Shown here: positions 13,544 through 21,515 of the stretch, one piece after another
Position numbering within the stretch: the stretch's first letter is position 1
How the letters are laid out: each line of letters starts with the position of its first letter
Assembly (NCBI RefSeq): GCF_010550245.1
Contig: NZ_JAAGLU010000012.1
Span: forward strand, 124,001 to 188,000
DNA length: 64,000 nucleotides
Direction of reading: 5' to 3'
Source of the DNA: Streptomyces sp. SID12501
GTDB taxonomy: Bacteria > Actinomycetota > Actinomycetes > Streptomycetales > Streptomycetaceae
Made by a program: the position numbers and the translations under genes
The notes under the pieces: generated by a model
Database searches by the model: none
What the model was told of the DNA's origin: nothing
Seen by the model: only the letters and a program-made list of their open reading frames with translations

Positions 13544-15205
13544 TCACGCGGTGACGTTGACCGCGGCCCAGGCCGCGTTCACGGCCGCGTACTCCGTGCT
13601 GCTGGCGCCGTACAGGGCCGAGGCCGCCGACAGGGTCGCCGTGCGGGCGCCCTTGTAGTTGGTCGTCGACGTCATGTACGTGGTCAGCGCCTTGTACCAG
13701 ATCTGGACGGCCTTGGCGCGGCCGATGCCCGTGAGCGTGGAACTGTTGTACGTCGGGGAGTTGTAGCTGACCCCGTTGATCGTCTTCGAACCGCTGCCCT
13801 CGGAGAGAAGGTAGAAGAAGTGGTTCGCGGGACCCGACGAGTAGTGGACGTCGAGGTTCTTGACGGTGGACGACCAGTAGTTGGCCGAGCCGCCGTCCTT
13901 GCTCGGCTGGTCCATGTAACGCAGCGGCGAGCCGTCGCCGTTGATGTCGATCTCCTCGCCGATGAGGTAGTCACCGACGTCGGAGGAGTTCGCCGCGTAG
14001 AACTCGACGGCCGTGCCGAAGATGTCCGAGGTGGCCTCGTTCAGGCCGCCGGACTCGCCCGAGTAGTTCAGGCCGGCCGTGTTGGCGGTGACGCCGTGGG
14101 TCATCTCGTGGCCGGCCACGTCCAGCGAGGTGAGCGGGTGCGTGTTGCTCTCGCCGTCGCCGTACGTCATGCAGAAGCAGCTGTCGTCCCAGAACGCGTT
14201 GACGTACGCGCTGCCGTAGTGGACGCGGGAGTAGGCGGCGACACCGTTGTTCTTGATGCCGGAGCGGCCGAACGTGTTCTTGTAGAAGTCCCACGTCGTC
14301 TGCGCGCCGTACGCGGCGTCGACAGCCGCGGTCTGGTCGGTGGTCGAGCTGGACGCCGCGCCGGTGCCCCAGGTGTCGTCGGCGTCGGTGAACAGGGTGC
14401 CGGCGGACGTGGTGGTGGCGTGCGCCTTGTTGTACGTCTTGTGGCTGCCGCGCGTGCCGTCGGTCAGCTGGTACGTCGAGCCCGACAGCGTCGTGCTCAG
14501 CGAGACCGTGCCCGAGTACAGGCTCTTGCCGGTGCCGGTCTCGATGCCCTGGTACTCGTACAGCTTCTTGCCGGTGGCCGCGTCGGTGATGACGTGCAGC
14601 TCGTTCGGGGTGCCGTCCTCCTGGAGGCCGCCGACGACGGTCTCGTAGGCGAGGGTCGGGGTGCCCGAGGCGGCCCAGATCACCTTGCGGGGGGCGTTGG
14701 ACGCCTCCGACTTTGTGGAGCCGGCCTTCTTGGCGAGCGTGACGGCCTGCTTCTCGACGGCGGCCGTGGTGACCTCGGGGGTGAGGTCGGCGACCTTGAT
14801 GGCCGCGTTGTGCGCTCTGGTCACGCCCTTGGTCACACCGGCCGCGTTCTCGTGCACGACGAGGTCGCCGCCGAGGACCGGCAGACCCGCGTAGGTGCGC
14901 TCGTACCGGGTGTGCACGGTGCCGTCGGCGTCCTTGAGGACGTCACGGACGACGAGCTTCTCCTTGGCGCCGAGGCCTATCTCGTGGGCGGTCGCCGGGG
15001 CTTCGGCGGCGGCTTCCTTGATGAGGGCCGTGCGCGCGGCGGGGGACAGCGTGACCGGGACGGCGGAGACCTTGGCCTGGGTGCCGGCCGGCTCGCTCTG
15101 CGCGGAGGCGCCGGTGGTCAGACCGGAGGAGAGGAGGGCTCCGGCCGCGACGGCGGTGGCGATGGCGAGCGTGGTGCGCTTGTGACGCGCGTAGAGGGGG
15201 GTCAC
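13544..15205 (-). CDS. Secreted neutral zinc metalloprotease (M4, thermolysin family), short form
   Basis: A 553-residue preproprotease. It has a signal peptide (RHKRTTLAIATAVAAGALLSS...ASAQ), an FTP/PepSY propeptide (about 60-215, KEKLVVRDVLKD, YAGLPVLGGDLVVHE) and an M4 catalytic domain with the HEMTHGVT zinc site and the downstream GGLNEATSDIFG glutamate ligand. AAAGGAG five bases before the GTG at 15205 fixes the start; the frame opens 45 bases earlier without support. It ends with the M4 C-terminal helical domain and has no P domain, unlike its neighbour at 15555-17633, with which it shares long identical stretches. Propeptides of this type inhibit the enzyme until secretion. Confidence 0.93.
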   Translation of the reverse strand: MTPLYARHKRTTLAIATAVAAGALLSSGLTTGASAQSEPAGTQAKVSAVPVTLSPAARTALIKEAAAEAPATAHEIGLGAKEKLVVRDVLKDADGTVHTRYERTYAGLPVLGGDLVVHENAAGVTKGVTRAHNAAIKVADLTPEVTTAAVEKQAVTLAKKAGSTKSEASNAPRKVIWAASGTPTLAYETVVGGLQEDGTPNELHVITDAATGKKLYEYQGIETGTGKSLYSGTVSLSTTLSGSTYQLTDGTRGSHKTYNKAHATTTSAGTLFTDADDTWGTGAASSSTTDQTAAVDAAYGAQTTWDFYKNTFGRSGIKNNGVAAYSRVHYGSAYVNAFWDDSCFCMTYGDGESNTHPLTSLDVAGHEMTHGVTANTAGLNYSGESGGLNEATSDIFGTAVEFYAANSSDVGDYLIGEEIDINGDGSPLRYMDQPSKDGGSANYWSSTVKNLDVHYSSGPANHFFYLLSEGSGSKTINGVSYNSPTYNSSTLTGIGRAKAVQIWYKALTTYMTSTTNYKGARTATLSAASALYGASSTEYAAVNAAWAAVNVTA

Positions 15206-15293
15206 GCGAACTCCTTTTGTGGGGGTTCCGGGCGGTCTTGGGGTGATCACCCGGAAGTACTTGTGAAGTTGGAGTGCTGCTGCGGCGTGCGTT

Positions 15294-15355
15294 GGAAGAG
15301 TGACATTGGGGCCGCGTACATGTCAGGACCCCAAAGTGATGTTGGCCGAAAATCG
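15294..15355 (-). repeat. Upstream promoter-region repeat, copy 1 (M4 short form)
   Basis: Shares with 17773-17836 the ordered blocks GGAAGAGTG, GGGGCCG, GTAC, TGTCAGGACC and GTTGGC-G-AAA. Both copies lie about 90-200 bases upstream of an M4 protease start, so the control region was duplicated with the gene or is under common selection. It is probably part of the promoter or an operator. Confidence 0.65.
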
Positions 15356-15463
15356 ACTGTCAGCCGAACGTTTCATGCATGTAACACGACGCGATCGTGG
15401 TAAAGCGAGAACAAAGATCGAGCACGGTGCCAACAAAAGCGCAGTACAAGGGCCGCAAAGGAA

Positions 15464-15499
15464 GCGCCGCCCCGGGGAGTTGATCCACCGGGACGGCGC
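15464..15499 (-). terminator. Terminator of the second M4 metalloprotease gene
   Basis: On the minus strand the arms are GGCGCCGTCCCGG and CCGGGGCGGCGC, pairing over 12 bp with one G-U wobble. It lies 56 bases past the stop. The wobble is only tolerated in minus-strand RNA, which supports the orientation. Confidence 0.7.
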
Positions 15500-15554
15500 C
15501 CTGCCGATTACGGGTCCTGAACGGGGCTCGAACGGGCCCTTAACCGCTGTGTGT

Positions 15555-17633
15555 TCAGGCGGACGGGAAGGTGATCTTCCAGCCGTTGATCTTGCCGGTG
15601 TCCTGCGCCGCCTTGTCCTGGACCCTCAACACCCAGGTCCCGTTGGCGACCTCGGAGGACGCGTTGACCGTGTACGCCTCGGTCACGTTGTCCGCCGAGT
15701 CCGAGGAGCTGAACGGCTTCAGGTTGTAGACCGAGCCGTCCGGCGCCACCAGGTCGACGACGAGGTCGCCGCGCCAGGTGTGCGTGATGTTCGGCGTGAC
15801 CACCAGGTTGGTCGGCGCGTTCCCGGTGATGCCGGTGACCGCGAGCGACGAGGTCACGGCAGCGCCGTTGTCCGGAATCGATACGACGGTCGCGGACTCG
15901 AAGGAGGTGCCGGTGCCACCGCCACCACCGCCCGGACGCGTACCGACGTTGATACCGGCCCACGCGTTCTGCACGGCCGTGTACTCGGCGCTGGTCGTGC
16001 CGTACAGCTCACCGGTCGCCGCGAGGGTGCCGGTGCGGGCCGCCGCGTAGTTGGTGGTCGTCGTGAACTTCGTGCTGAGCGCGCGGAACCAGATCTTCTC
16101 CGCCTTGTCCCGGCCGATGCCGGTCACCGCGAGCCCGTCCGAGGTGGGCGAGTTGTAGCTGACGCCGTTGATGGTCTTGGCGCCGCTGCCCTCGCTCAGC
16201 AGGTAGAAGAAGTGGTTCGCCGGGCCGGACGAGTAGTGCACGTCCAGGTTGCCGACGCCCGAGTACCAACTGTCCGCCGAGCCGCCGTCCTTGCTCGGCT
16301 TGTCCATGTAGCGCAGCGGCGTGCCGTCGCCGTTGATGTTGATCTCTTCGCCGATGAGGTAGTCACCGACGTCGGAGGAGTTGTTCGCGTAGAACTCGAC
16401 AGCGGTGCCGAAGATGTCCGAGGTGGCCTCGTTGAGACCGCCGGACTCACCGCTGTAGTTGAGGCCCGCGGTGTTGGCGGTGACGCCGTGCGTCATCTCG
16501 TGGCCGGCCACGTCGATCGAGGTCAGCGGGTTGGTGTTGCCCGATCCGTCGCCGTACGTCATGCAGAAGCAGCTGTCCTGCCAGAAGGCGTTGACGTACG
16601 CGTTGCCGTAGTGGACGCGCGAGTACGCGGCCACGCCGTCGCCCTTGATGCCGGTGCGGCCCTGGACGTTCTTGTAGTAGTCCCAGGTGAGCGCCGCGCC
16701 GTAGTGGGCGTCGGCGCCGGCCGACTCCAGGTTGGACGCGAGGCCGTTGCCCCAGATGTCGTCCGGGCCCGAGAAGAGGGTGCCGGTGCCGGAGGTGCCG
16801 CGGTTCAGGTTGTACGTCTTGTGGCCGCCGCGCGCGCCGTCGGTCAGGTTGTACGTCGAACCCGACTGCGTGGTGGTGAGGGCGACCGCGCCGCTGTACA
16901 CCGTGTTGCCGGTGCCGGTCTCGACGCCCTGGTACTCGAAGAGCTTCTTGCCGGTGGCCGCGTCGGTGATGACGTGCAGCTCGTTCGGGGTGCCGTCGTG
17001 CTGGAGACCGCCGACGACCGTCTCGAACGCGAGCACCGGGGTGCCCGAACCGGCCCAGATGACCTTCCTGGGCTCCTTGGTGAGCCTCGGGCTCTTCGAC
17101 TCGGCCTTCGCGGCGGTCAGCGCCTGCTTCTCCGCCTTCGCGACGGGCAGCGAGGCCTTCGTCGTCGCGACCTTGATGGTGGCCCGGGCCGCCTTCACGA
17201 CGCCTTCCGTGACACCCGACTTGGCGGTGTCGACGATCAGGTCGCCGCCGAGGACGGGGAGTCCGTCGTACGTGCGCTCGTACCGGGTGTGCACGGTGCC
17301 GTCGCCGTCCTTGAGGACGTCACGGACGACGAGCTTCTCCTTGGCGCCCAGGCCGAGTTCCCGGGCTGTCTCCACCTTGGTGGAATTGGCCTCGGCCAGC
17401 AGTGCGGCGCGCTGCGCGGGGGACAGCTTGACGGACTCGGCGCCCGGTATGACCTTGCCCGCGGCCGACGGTGCCTTCACCGGGGCTGCGGTGGCGGCAC
17501 CGGACTGGACTGCCGCTGCCAGTAGGGCGGTCACCGCGACGAGGGCGCCGGTGGCGATCCGTCGCTGGGCGGAGCGGGAGAACTCGGTGGAGGTGGCGTG
17601 GGGGGCGCGTCTGTGGGGCTGGCGTCTCAACAC
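15555..17633 (-). CDS. Secreted neutral zinc metalloprotease (M4) with C-terminal P domain
   Basis: A 692-residue paralogue of the protease at 13544-15205. Signal peptide (SAQRRIATGALVAVTALLAAAV), FTP/PepSY propeptide, then an M4 domain with HEMTHGVT and GGLNEATSDIFG. A Gly/Pro linker (PGGGGGGTG) leads to a ~115-residue proprotein-convertase P domain (TSFESATVVSIPDNG ... WRGDLVVDLVAPDGS ... GTWVLRVQDKA). The GTG at 17633 lies three bases after AAGGAG; the next codon, TTG at 17630, has better spacing (6) and may be the real start. P domains usually stabilise the enzyme or bind surfaces. Confidence 0.92.
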   Translation of the reverse strand: MLRRQPHRRAPHATSTEFSRSAQRRIATGALVAVTALLAAAVQSGAATAAPVKAPSAAGKVIPGAESVKLSPAQRAALLAEANSTKVETARELGLGAKEKLVVRDVLKDGDGTVHTRYERTYDGLPVLGGDLIVDTAKSGVTEGVVKAARATIKVATTKASLPVAKAEKQALTAAKAESKSPRLTKEPRKVIWAGSGTPVLAFETVVGGLQHDGTPNELHVITDAATGKKLFEYQGVETGTGNTVYSGAVALTTTQSGSTYNLTDGARGGHKTYNLNRGTSGTGTLFSGPDDIWGNGLASNLESAGADAHYGAALTWDYYKNVQGRTGIKGDGVAAYSRVHYGNAYVNAFWQDSCFCMTYGDGSGNTNPLTSIDVAGHEMTHGVTANTAGLNYSGESGGLNEATSDIFGTAVEFYANNSSDVGDYLIGEEININGDGTPLRYMDKPSKDGGSADSWYSGVGNLDVHYSSGPANHFFYLLSEGSGAKTINGVSYNSPTSDGLAVTGIGRDKAEKIWFRALSTKFTTTTNYAAARTGTLAATGELYGTTSAEYTAVQNAWAGINVGTRPGGGGGGTGTSFESATVVSIPDNGAAVTSSLAVTGITGNAPTNLVVTPNITHTWRGDLVVDLVAPDGSVYNLKPFSSSDSADNVTEAYTVNASSEVANGTWVLRVQDKAAQDTGKINGWKITFPSA

Positions 17634-17772
17634 TGACTCCTTCTGCGTGGCCGCCGGTCGAACGGCCAGGGGGGACCGAACGGTGGTCGTCCGTTCGGGG
17701 CAGAACAGGTGCGTGCGGATCGCGACGACGAACACAGCGGTGTTGCTGTGGAGTTGCTGTGAAGTCGCCGTG

Positions 17773-17836
17773 GGAAGAGTGGCAGGCGGGGCCGTACGCT
17801 GTCAGGACCGCGTCAATAAGTTGGCTGGAAAAGGTT
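17773..17836 (-). repeat. Upstream promoter-region repeat, copy 2 (M4 with P domain)
   Basis: Partner of the repeat at 15294-15355 (shared TGTCAGGACC, GGGGCCG, GGAAGAGTG). On the minus strand it contains TTGACG, a possible -35 element, but no convincing -10 follows at 17 bases. Confidence 0.6.
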
Positions 17837-17913
17837 CGTTGTCCGGTTGGTCATGTTCGGTATACGGGCTATTCAATCTTTGCATTGAATCGATCTTCTC
17901 TGCCGAAGCCTGG

Positions 17914-19656
17914 CTACTGCTCCCCGTGCCACGACCGCCACAGAGCCGCGTACGCCCCGTCCGCCGCCACCAGACCCTCGTGCGTGCCGAGTTCGGTGAT
18001 CAGCCCGCCCTCCATCACGGCCACCCGGTCCGCGTCGTGCGCGGTGTGCAGCCGGTGCGCGATCGCGATCACCGTCCGCCCTTCGAGTACGGCGGCCAGC
18101 GCGCGCTCCGTATGACGTGCGGTCGCCGGATCGAGCAACGCCGTCGCCTCGTCCAGGATCAGCGTGTGCGGGTCGGCCAGCACCACACGGGCCAGCGCCA
18201 GTTGCTGGGCCCGCGAACCGTCGGTCGACTCCCCGTCGGGGCCCAGCCCGGTGTCCAGCCCGGCCGGCAGCTCACGCACCCAGCCGGCCGCGCCGACAGC
18301 GGCCAGCGCGGCCCACAACTCGGCGTCCGTGGCGTCCGGTTCGGCGATCAGCAGATTCTCCCGGACCGTGCCCAGGAAGACATGGTGCTCCTGCGTGACG
18401 AGCACGACCTGCCGCCGCAGCTCCTCGGGCCCGAGCGAGGAGATCGGTACGCCGCCCACCGTCACCGTGCCCGAACGCGGCTCGTCGATCCCCGCCAGCA
18501 ACCGGCACAACGTCGTCTTGCCCGCACCCGACGGCCCCACCACCGCGAGGCGTTCACCCGGCCGCACCGTCAGATCGACCCCGCGCAGGACCTCGCCCCC
18601 ACGGTCGTACGCGTACCGCACCCCCGTCACGTCGATCCGGTCGCCCACCGGCACAGGGGAAGCCTCCGACCCGCCCTTCGGCGCCCGCCCGAGTCCCTCC
18701 ACCCGCGCGAACGAGGCACTGCTGGACTGCAGTTGCTCCATCCACGTCAGCACCTCGTCGAGCGGCGCCTCCAACTGCCGCAGATACAGGGCAGCCGCCA
18801 CGACCGCGCCCAGACTGATCGCCCCCCGCCCGTGCAACGCGCCGCCCACCACCAGCACGACGACCACGGGAAGGACGTACGACACCTCCACGGGCGGAAA
18901 GAACACGGTCCGCAGATACAGCGTGTGCAGACGCCTGAGCCGGGAGTGGTCCAGCGCCTCCCGGCTCACCGCCACCCGCCGCTCCGCCAGCCCGAACGCC
19001 TCGACCGTGCGCGCCCCCGACGCGGTCGCCGAGAGAATTTCAGCCACTTCGGAGTTCGCGGAACCCTCCGCGAGATAGGCGGTGCGCGCCCGGCGCAGAT
19101 ACCAGCGCAGCGCGAACCAGATGCCGCTCTGCGCGAGCACAGCGGCCAGGCCGAGCAGCGGATCGAGCGCGAACACGGCGCCGACGATGAACAGACACTG
19201 CACCGAGGCGATGAGCAGATCCGGCCCGGCATCACGCAACGTCGTGCCGACCGTGCCGACGTCGGCCGTCCCCCGGGCCGTGAGATCGCCGGTCCCGGCC
19301 CGCTCCACCACCGACGCGGGCAGCGCGAGCGCCCGGTCCACGAACTCCTCCCGCACCCGCGCGAGCGTCCGCTCCCCGAACCGGTAGCCCACGTTCCGTG
19401 CCCAGCGCGCCAGCAGCAACTGGCCCACCGCGCACCCCACGATGACCAGCCCGAGCCGGTCCACGACCGAGACCCCGGCACCCGCCCGCACCTCGTCGAT
19501 GATCCGCCCGAGCAGCCAGGGCGCGACGAGCCCGGCACCGGCGGCCAGCGAGTTCAACAGCAGAAGCGCGACGAAGGCACGGGTGTCGGCGCGGATCAGC
19601 CGGACGGCGGCCCGGCGTACGTCGGCCGCCGAGGCGATGGGCAGTTGGGCACTCAC
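17914..19656 (-). CDS. ABC exporter half-transporter with intact Walker motifs but degenerate signature
   Basis: A 580-residue transmembrane-NBD fusion. Six membrane segments occupy about residues 25-310. The NBD has Walker A GPSGAGKTT, Q-loop VTQEHHVF, Walker B LILDEATALLD with the catalytic Glu, and the H-loop AIAHRLHT. The ABC signature, normally LSGGQ, reads STDGSRAQQ. Its start overlaps the stop of the upstream exporter gene by ATGA, so the two should form a heterodimer. In such a dimer the intact Walker site here pairs with the intact signature of the partner, giving one working ATP site. Substrate unknown. Confidence 0.9.
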   Translation of the reverse strand: MSAQLPIASAADVRRAAVRLIRADTRAFVALLLLNSLAAGAGLVAPWLLGRIIDEVRAGAGVSVVDRLGLVIVGCAVGQLLLARWARNVGYRFGERTLARVREEFVDRALALPASVVERAGTGDLTARGTADVGTVGTTLRDAGPDLLIASVQCLFIVGAVFALDPLLGLAAVLAQSGIWFALRWYLRRARTAYLAEGSANSEVAEILSATASGARTVEAFGLAERRVAVSREALDHSRLRRLHTLYLRTVFFPPVEVSYVLPVVVVLVVGGALHGRGAISLGAVVAAALYLRQLEAPLDEVLTWMEQLQSSSASFARVEGLGRAPKGGSEASPVPVGDRIDVTGVRYAYDRGGEVLRGVDLTVRPGERLAVVGPSGAGKTTLCRLLAGIDEPRSGTVTVGGVPISSLGPEELRRQVVLVTQEHHVFLGTVRENLLIAEPDATDAELWAALAAVGAAGWVRELPAGLDTGLGPDGESTDGSRAQQLALARVVLADPHTLILDEATALLDPATARHTERALAAVLEGRTVIAIAHRLHTAHDADRVAVMEGGLITELGTHEGLVAADGAYAALWRSWHGEQ

Positions 19657-21446
19657 CGTACGGACTCCTCGACACTCGCCAGGCCCTCGTCGCCCGCCAG
19701 GTCGGTCGGGCCCTCTTCCTCGTCCAGCTCGTCCGGCTCGTCCGTGTCGCGCGCCACCAGGGCCCGGTATCCCGGTTCCTCCGCGAGCAGCCGCTGATGA
19801 CTGCCGACGGCCGCCGCCTTGCCGTCGACCAGGTAGTACACGGTGTCCGCCCGGTCCAGCATCAGCGGTGAGGTGGAGGCCACGACGGTCGTCCGGTCCG
19901 TGCGCTCGCCCCGCTCCGCGCGCAGCCGGTCCGCGACGGCGGCCTCGGTGTGCGCGTCCAGCGCCGAGGTCGGCTCGACGGCGAGCAGTACCTCGGGGTC
20001 GGCGAGCAGCGCCCGCACCAGTCGTACGCGCTGGCGCTGCCCACCGGAGAGGTTGCGGCCCTGCGCGTCGATCGCCGAGTCCAGCCCCTCCGGCAGCCCG
20101 AGGACGATGTCGTCGGCGACTGCCGCGCGCACCGCCCGCGCGATGGCCTCCTCGCCCGGCTCCCCGCGCCCGGAGACCAGTTCGCGCAGGGTCCCGGCGA
20201 ACAGGTCGGCCTCGTTGTCGGCGACCAGGATGCGGGCGCGCACCTGGGCGAGGGCGACCGCGTCGAGCCGTACGCCGCCCCAGGTCGCCGCCGACGGCGC
20301 GAACCTGCCGAGCCGGTCGACGACCGCGGCGGCATCGGCGGGCCGGGCACCGGCGAGCGCGGTCAGCCGCCCCGGCACGACGGTCACGCCGGAGTCGGGG
20401 TCGTGCAGCTCGGACGGCGACGCGGGCGCGTCCACCCCCGGGCCGCCGCTGTCGTCGTCCGGCTCAAGTGCCAGGAACCGTACGACCCGTCGGGCGGCCA
20501 CCAGGGCGCGGCTGATCTGGAAACCGCACTCGATGAAGAACGCCACCGGCATGATCAGCACGGCGACATAGCCGTACACCGACACCAACTCGCCCACGGT
20601 GATGGCCCCTTGGGCGGCCAGCCGGGCCGCGAGCCAGGTCACCACGGCCAGGAACAGCGTGGGCAGCCCGACCCCGAGCGCCTGGATCCAGCTGCTCACG
20701 GCCCCGACCCGGTACCCCTGCTCCTGGAGGCGGCGCGAGTCACGCCGGAAGGCGTCGGCGAACAGCCCTTTCCCGCCAAGGCCGTTGAGGACCCGCAGTC
20801 CACCCGAGAGGTCCCCGATCCGGGCGGTCAGGACGCCCTGCCGCTCCCGGTACGACGACTCCACGCCCTGGAGCCGCCCGAGCAGCGGTCCGACGAGCAC
20901 GGCGAGGACGGGCACCCCGAGCAGGATCACGGCGGCGAGCGTCGGCGACACCGACAACAGCAGTCCGGCTACCACGCTGTAGGAGACCATCGAGCCGATG
21001 CCGGGCCCGACGAAGGTCAGAGACTGGGCGATCGTCGTCACATCGCCGACGCCGATCGTGACGACCTCCCCTGCCCCGACCTGCCGGGGCAGCGCGGCCC
21101 CCAGCCGCACGGCCTGCCCGACCACGACCTTGACCGTACGGAAGTTGGCGTCCATCCGGATGCGGGTCATCGTGCGGTGCCGCATGATGCTCAGCCACGC
21201 ACTGAACGTCCCGGCGGCGAGCATCGCGCCCGCCCAGCCGGCCAGCACGGCCTGGTCGCCCGGTTCGAGACCGTCGTCGACGGCCCGGGACATCAGATAC
21301 GGCGACAGCGCCATCAACGTCGTCCAGGTACTGGCCAGCAGCGCCCCGACCGCGGACCGCCGCCACTGCTGCCGCACCAGCCACACCAGATAGCGGGCGG
21401 GGCCGCGGGAGTCGGGCGTGCCTGGATCCTCGTACGCGTCGATCAT
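19653..21446 (-). CDS. ABC exporter half-transporter with degenerate NBD (only the signature motif intact)
   Basis: A 597-residue membrane-NBD fusion, first gene of a coupled pair. Start at ATG 21446 behind GAGAAGG; an upstream in-frame start adds 19 unsupported residues. Where Walker A should be the sequence reads LAGARPADAAAV, without Gly-Lys-Ser/Thr. Walker B is VLLAVEPTSALD (Asp replaced by Val), and the H-loop His is replaced by Ser in VVASTSPL. The signature LSGGQRQR is intact. It therefore should not hydrolyse ATP at its own Walker site but completes the partner's site. The deviations are in-frame and the rest is well conserved, so it is not a pseudogene. Confidence 0.88.
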   Translation of the reverse strand: MIDAYEDPGTPDSRGPARYLVWLVRQQWRRSAVGALLASTWTTLMALSPYLMSRAVDDGLEPGDQAVLAGWAGAMLAAGTFSAWLSIMRHRTMTRIRMDANFRTVKVVVGQAVRLGAALPRQVGAGEVVTIGVGDVTTIAQSLTFVGPGIGSMVSYSVVAGLLLSVSPTLAAVILLGVPVLAVLVGPLLGRLQGVESSYRERQGVLTARIGDLSGGLRVLNGLGGKGLFADAFRRDSRRLQEQGYRVGAVSSWIQALGVGLPTLFLAVVTWLAARLAAQGAITVGELVSVYGYVAVLIMPVAFFIECGFQISRALVAARRVVRFLALEPDDDSGGPGVDAPASPSELHDPDSGVTVVPGRLTALAGARPADAAAVVDRLGRFAPSAATWGGVRLDAVALAQVRARILVADNEADLFAGTLRELVSGRGEPGEEAIARAVRAAVADDIVLGLPEGLDSAIDAQGRNLSGGQRQRVRLVRALLADPEVLLAVEPTSALDAHTEAAVADRLRAERGERTDRTTVVASTSPLMLDRADTVYYLVDGKAAAVGSHQRLLAEEPGYRALVARDTDEPDELDEEEGPTDLAGDEGLASVEESVR

Positions 21447-21515
21447 TACCTTCTCGTCCCCCGTCCTGTCCCCGTCCCGTCCTGCGCCTGCAAGATCACG
21501 CACACACTCACGACC

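Larger units (their letters stand above)
15206..15554. other. Intergenic region between the two M4 protease genes
   Basis: 349 bases with no convincing gene. It holds the terminator at 15464-15499 (for the upstream protease) and the promoter-region repeat at 15294-15355 (for the downstream protease). The part between them is relatively A+T-rich for this genome, as expected for a promoter. Confidence 0.6.
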
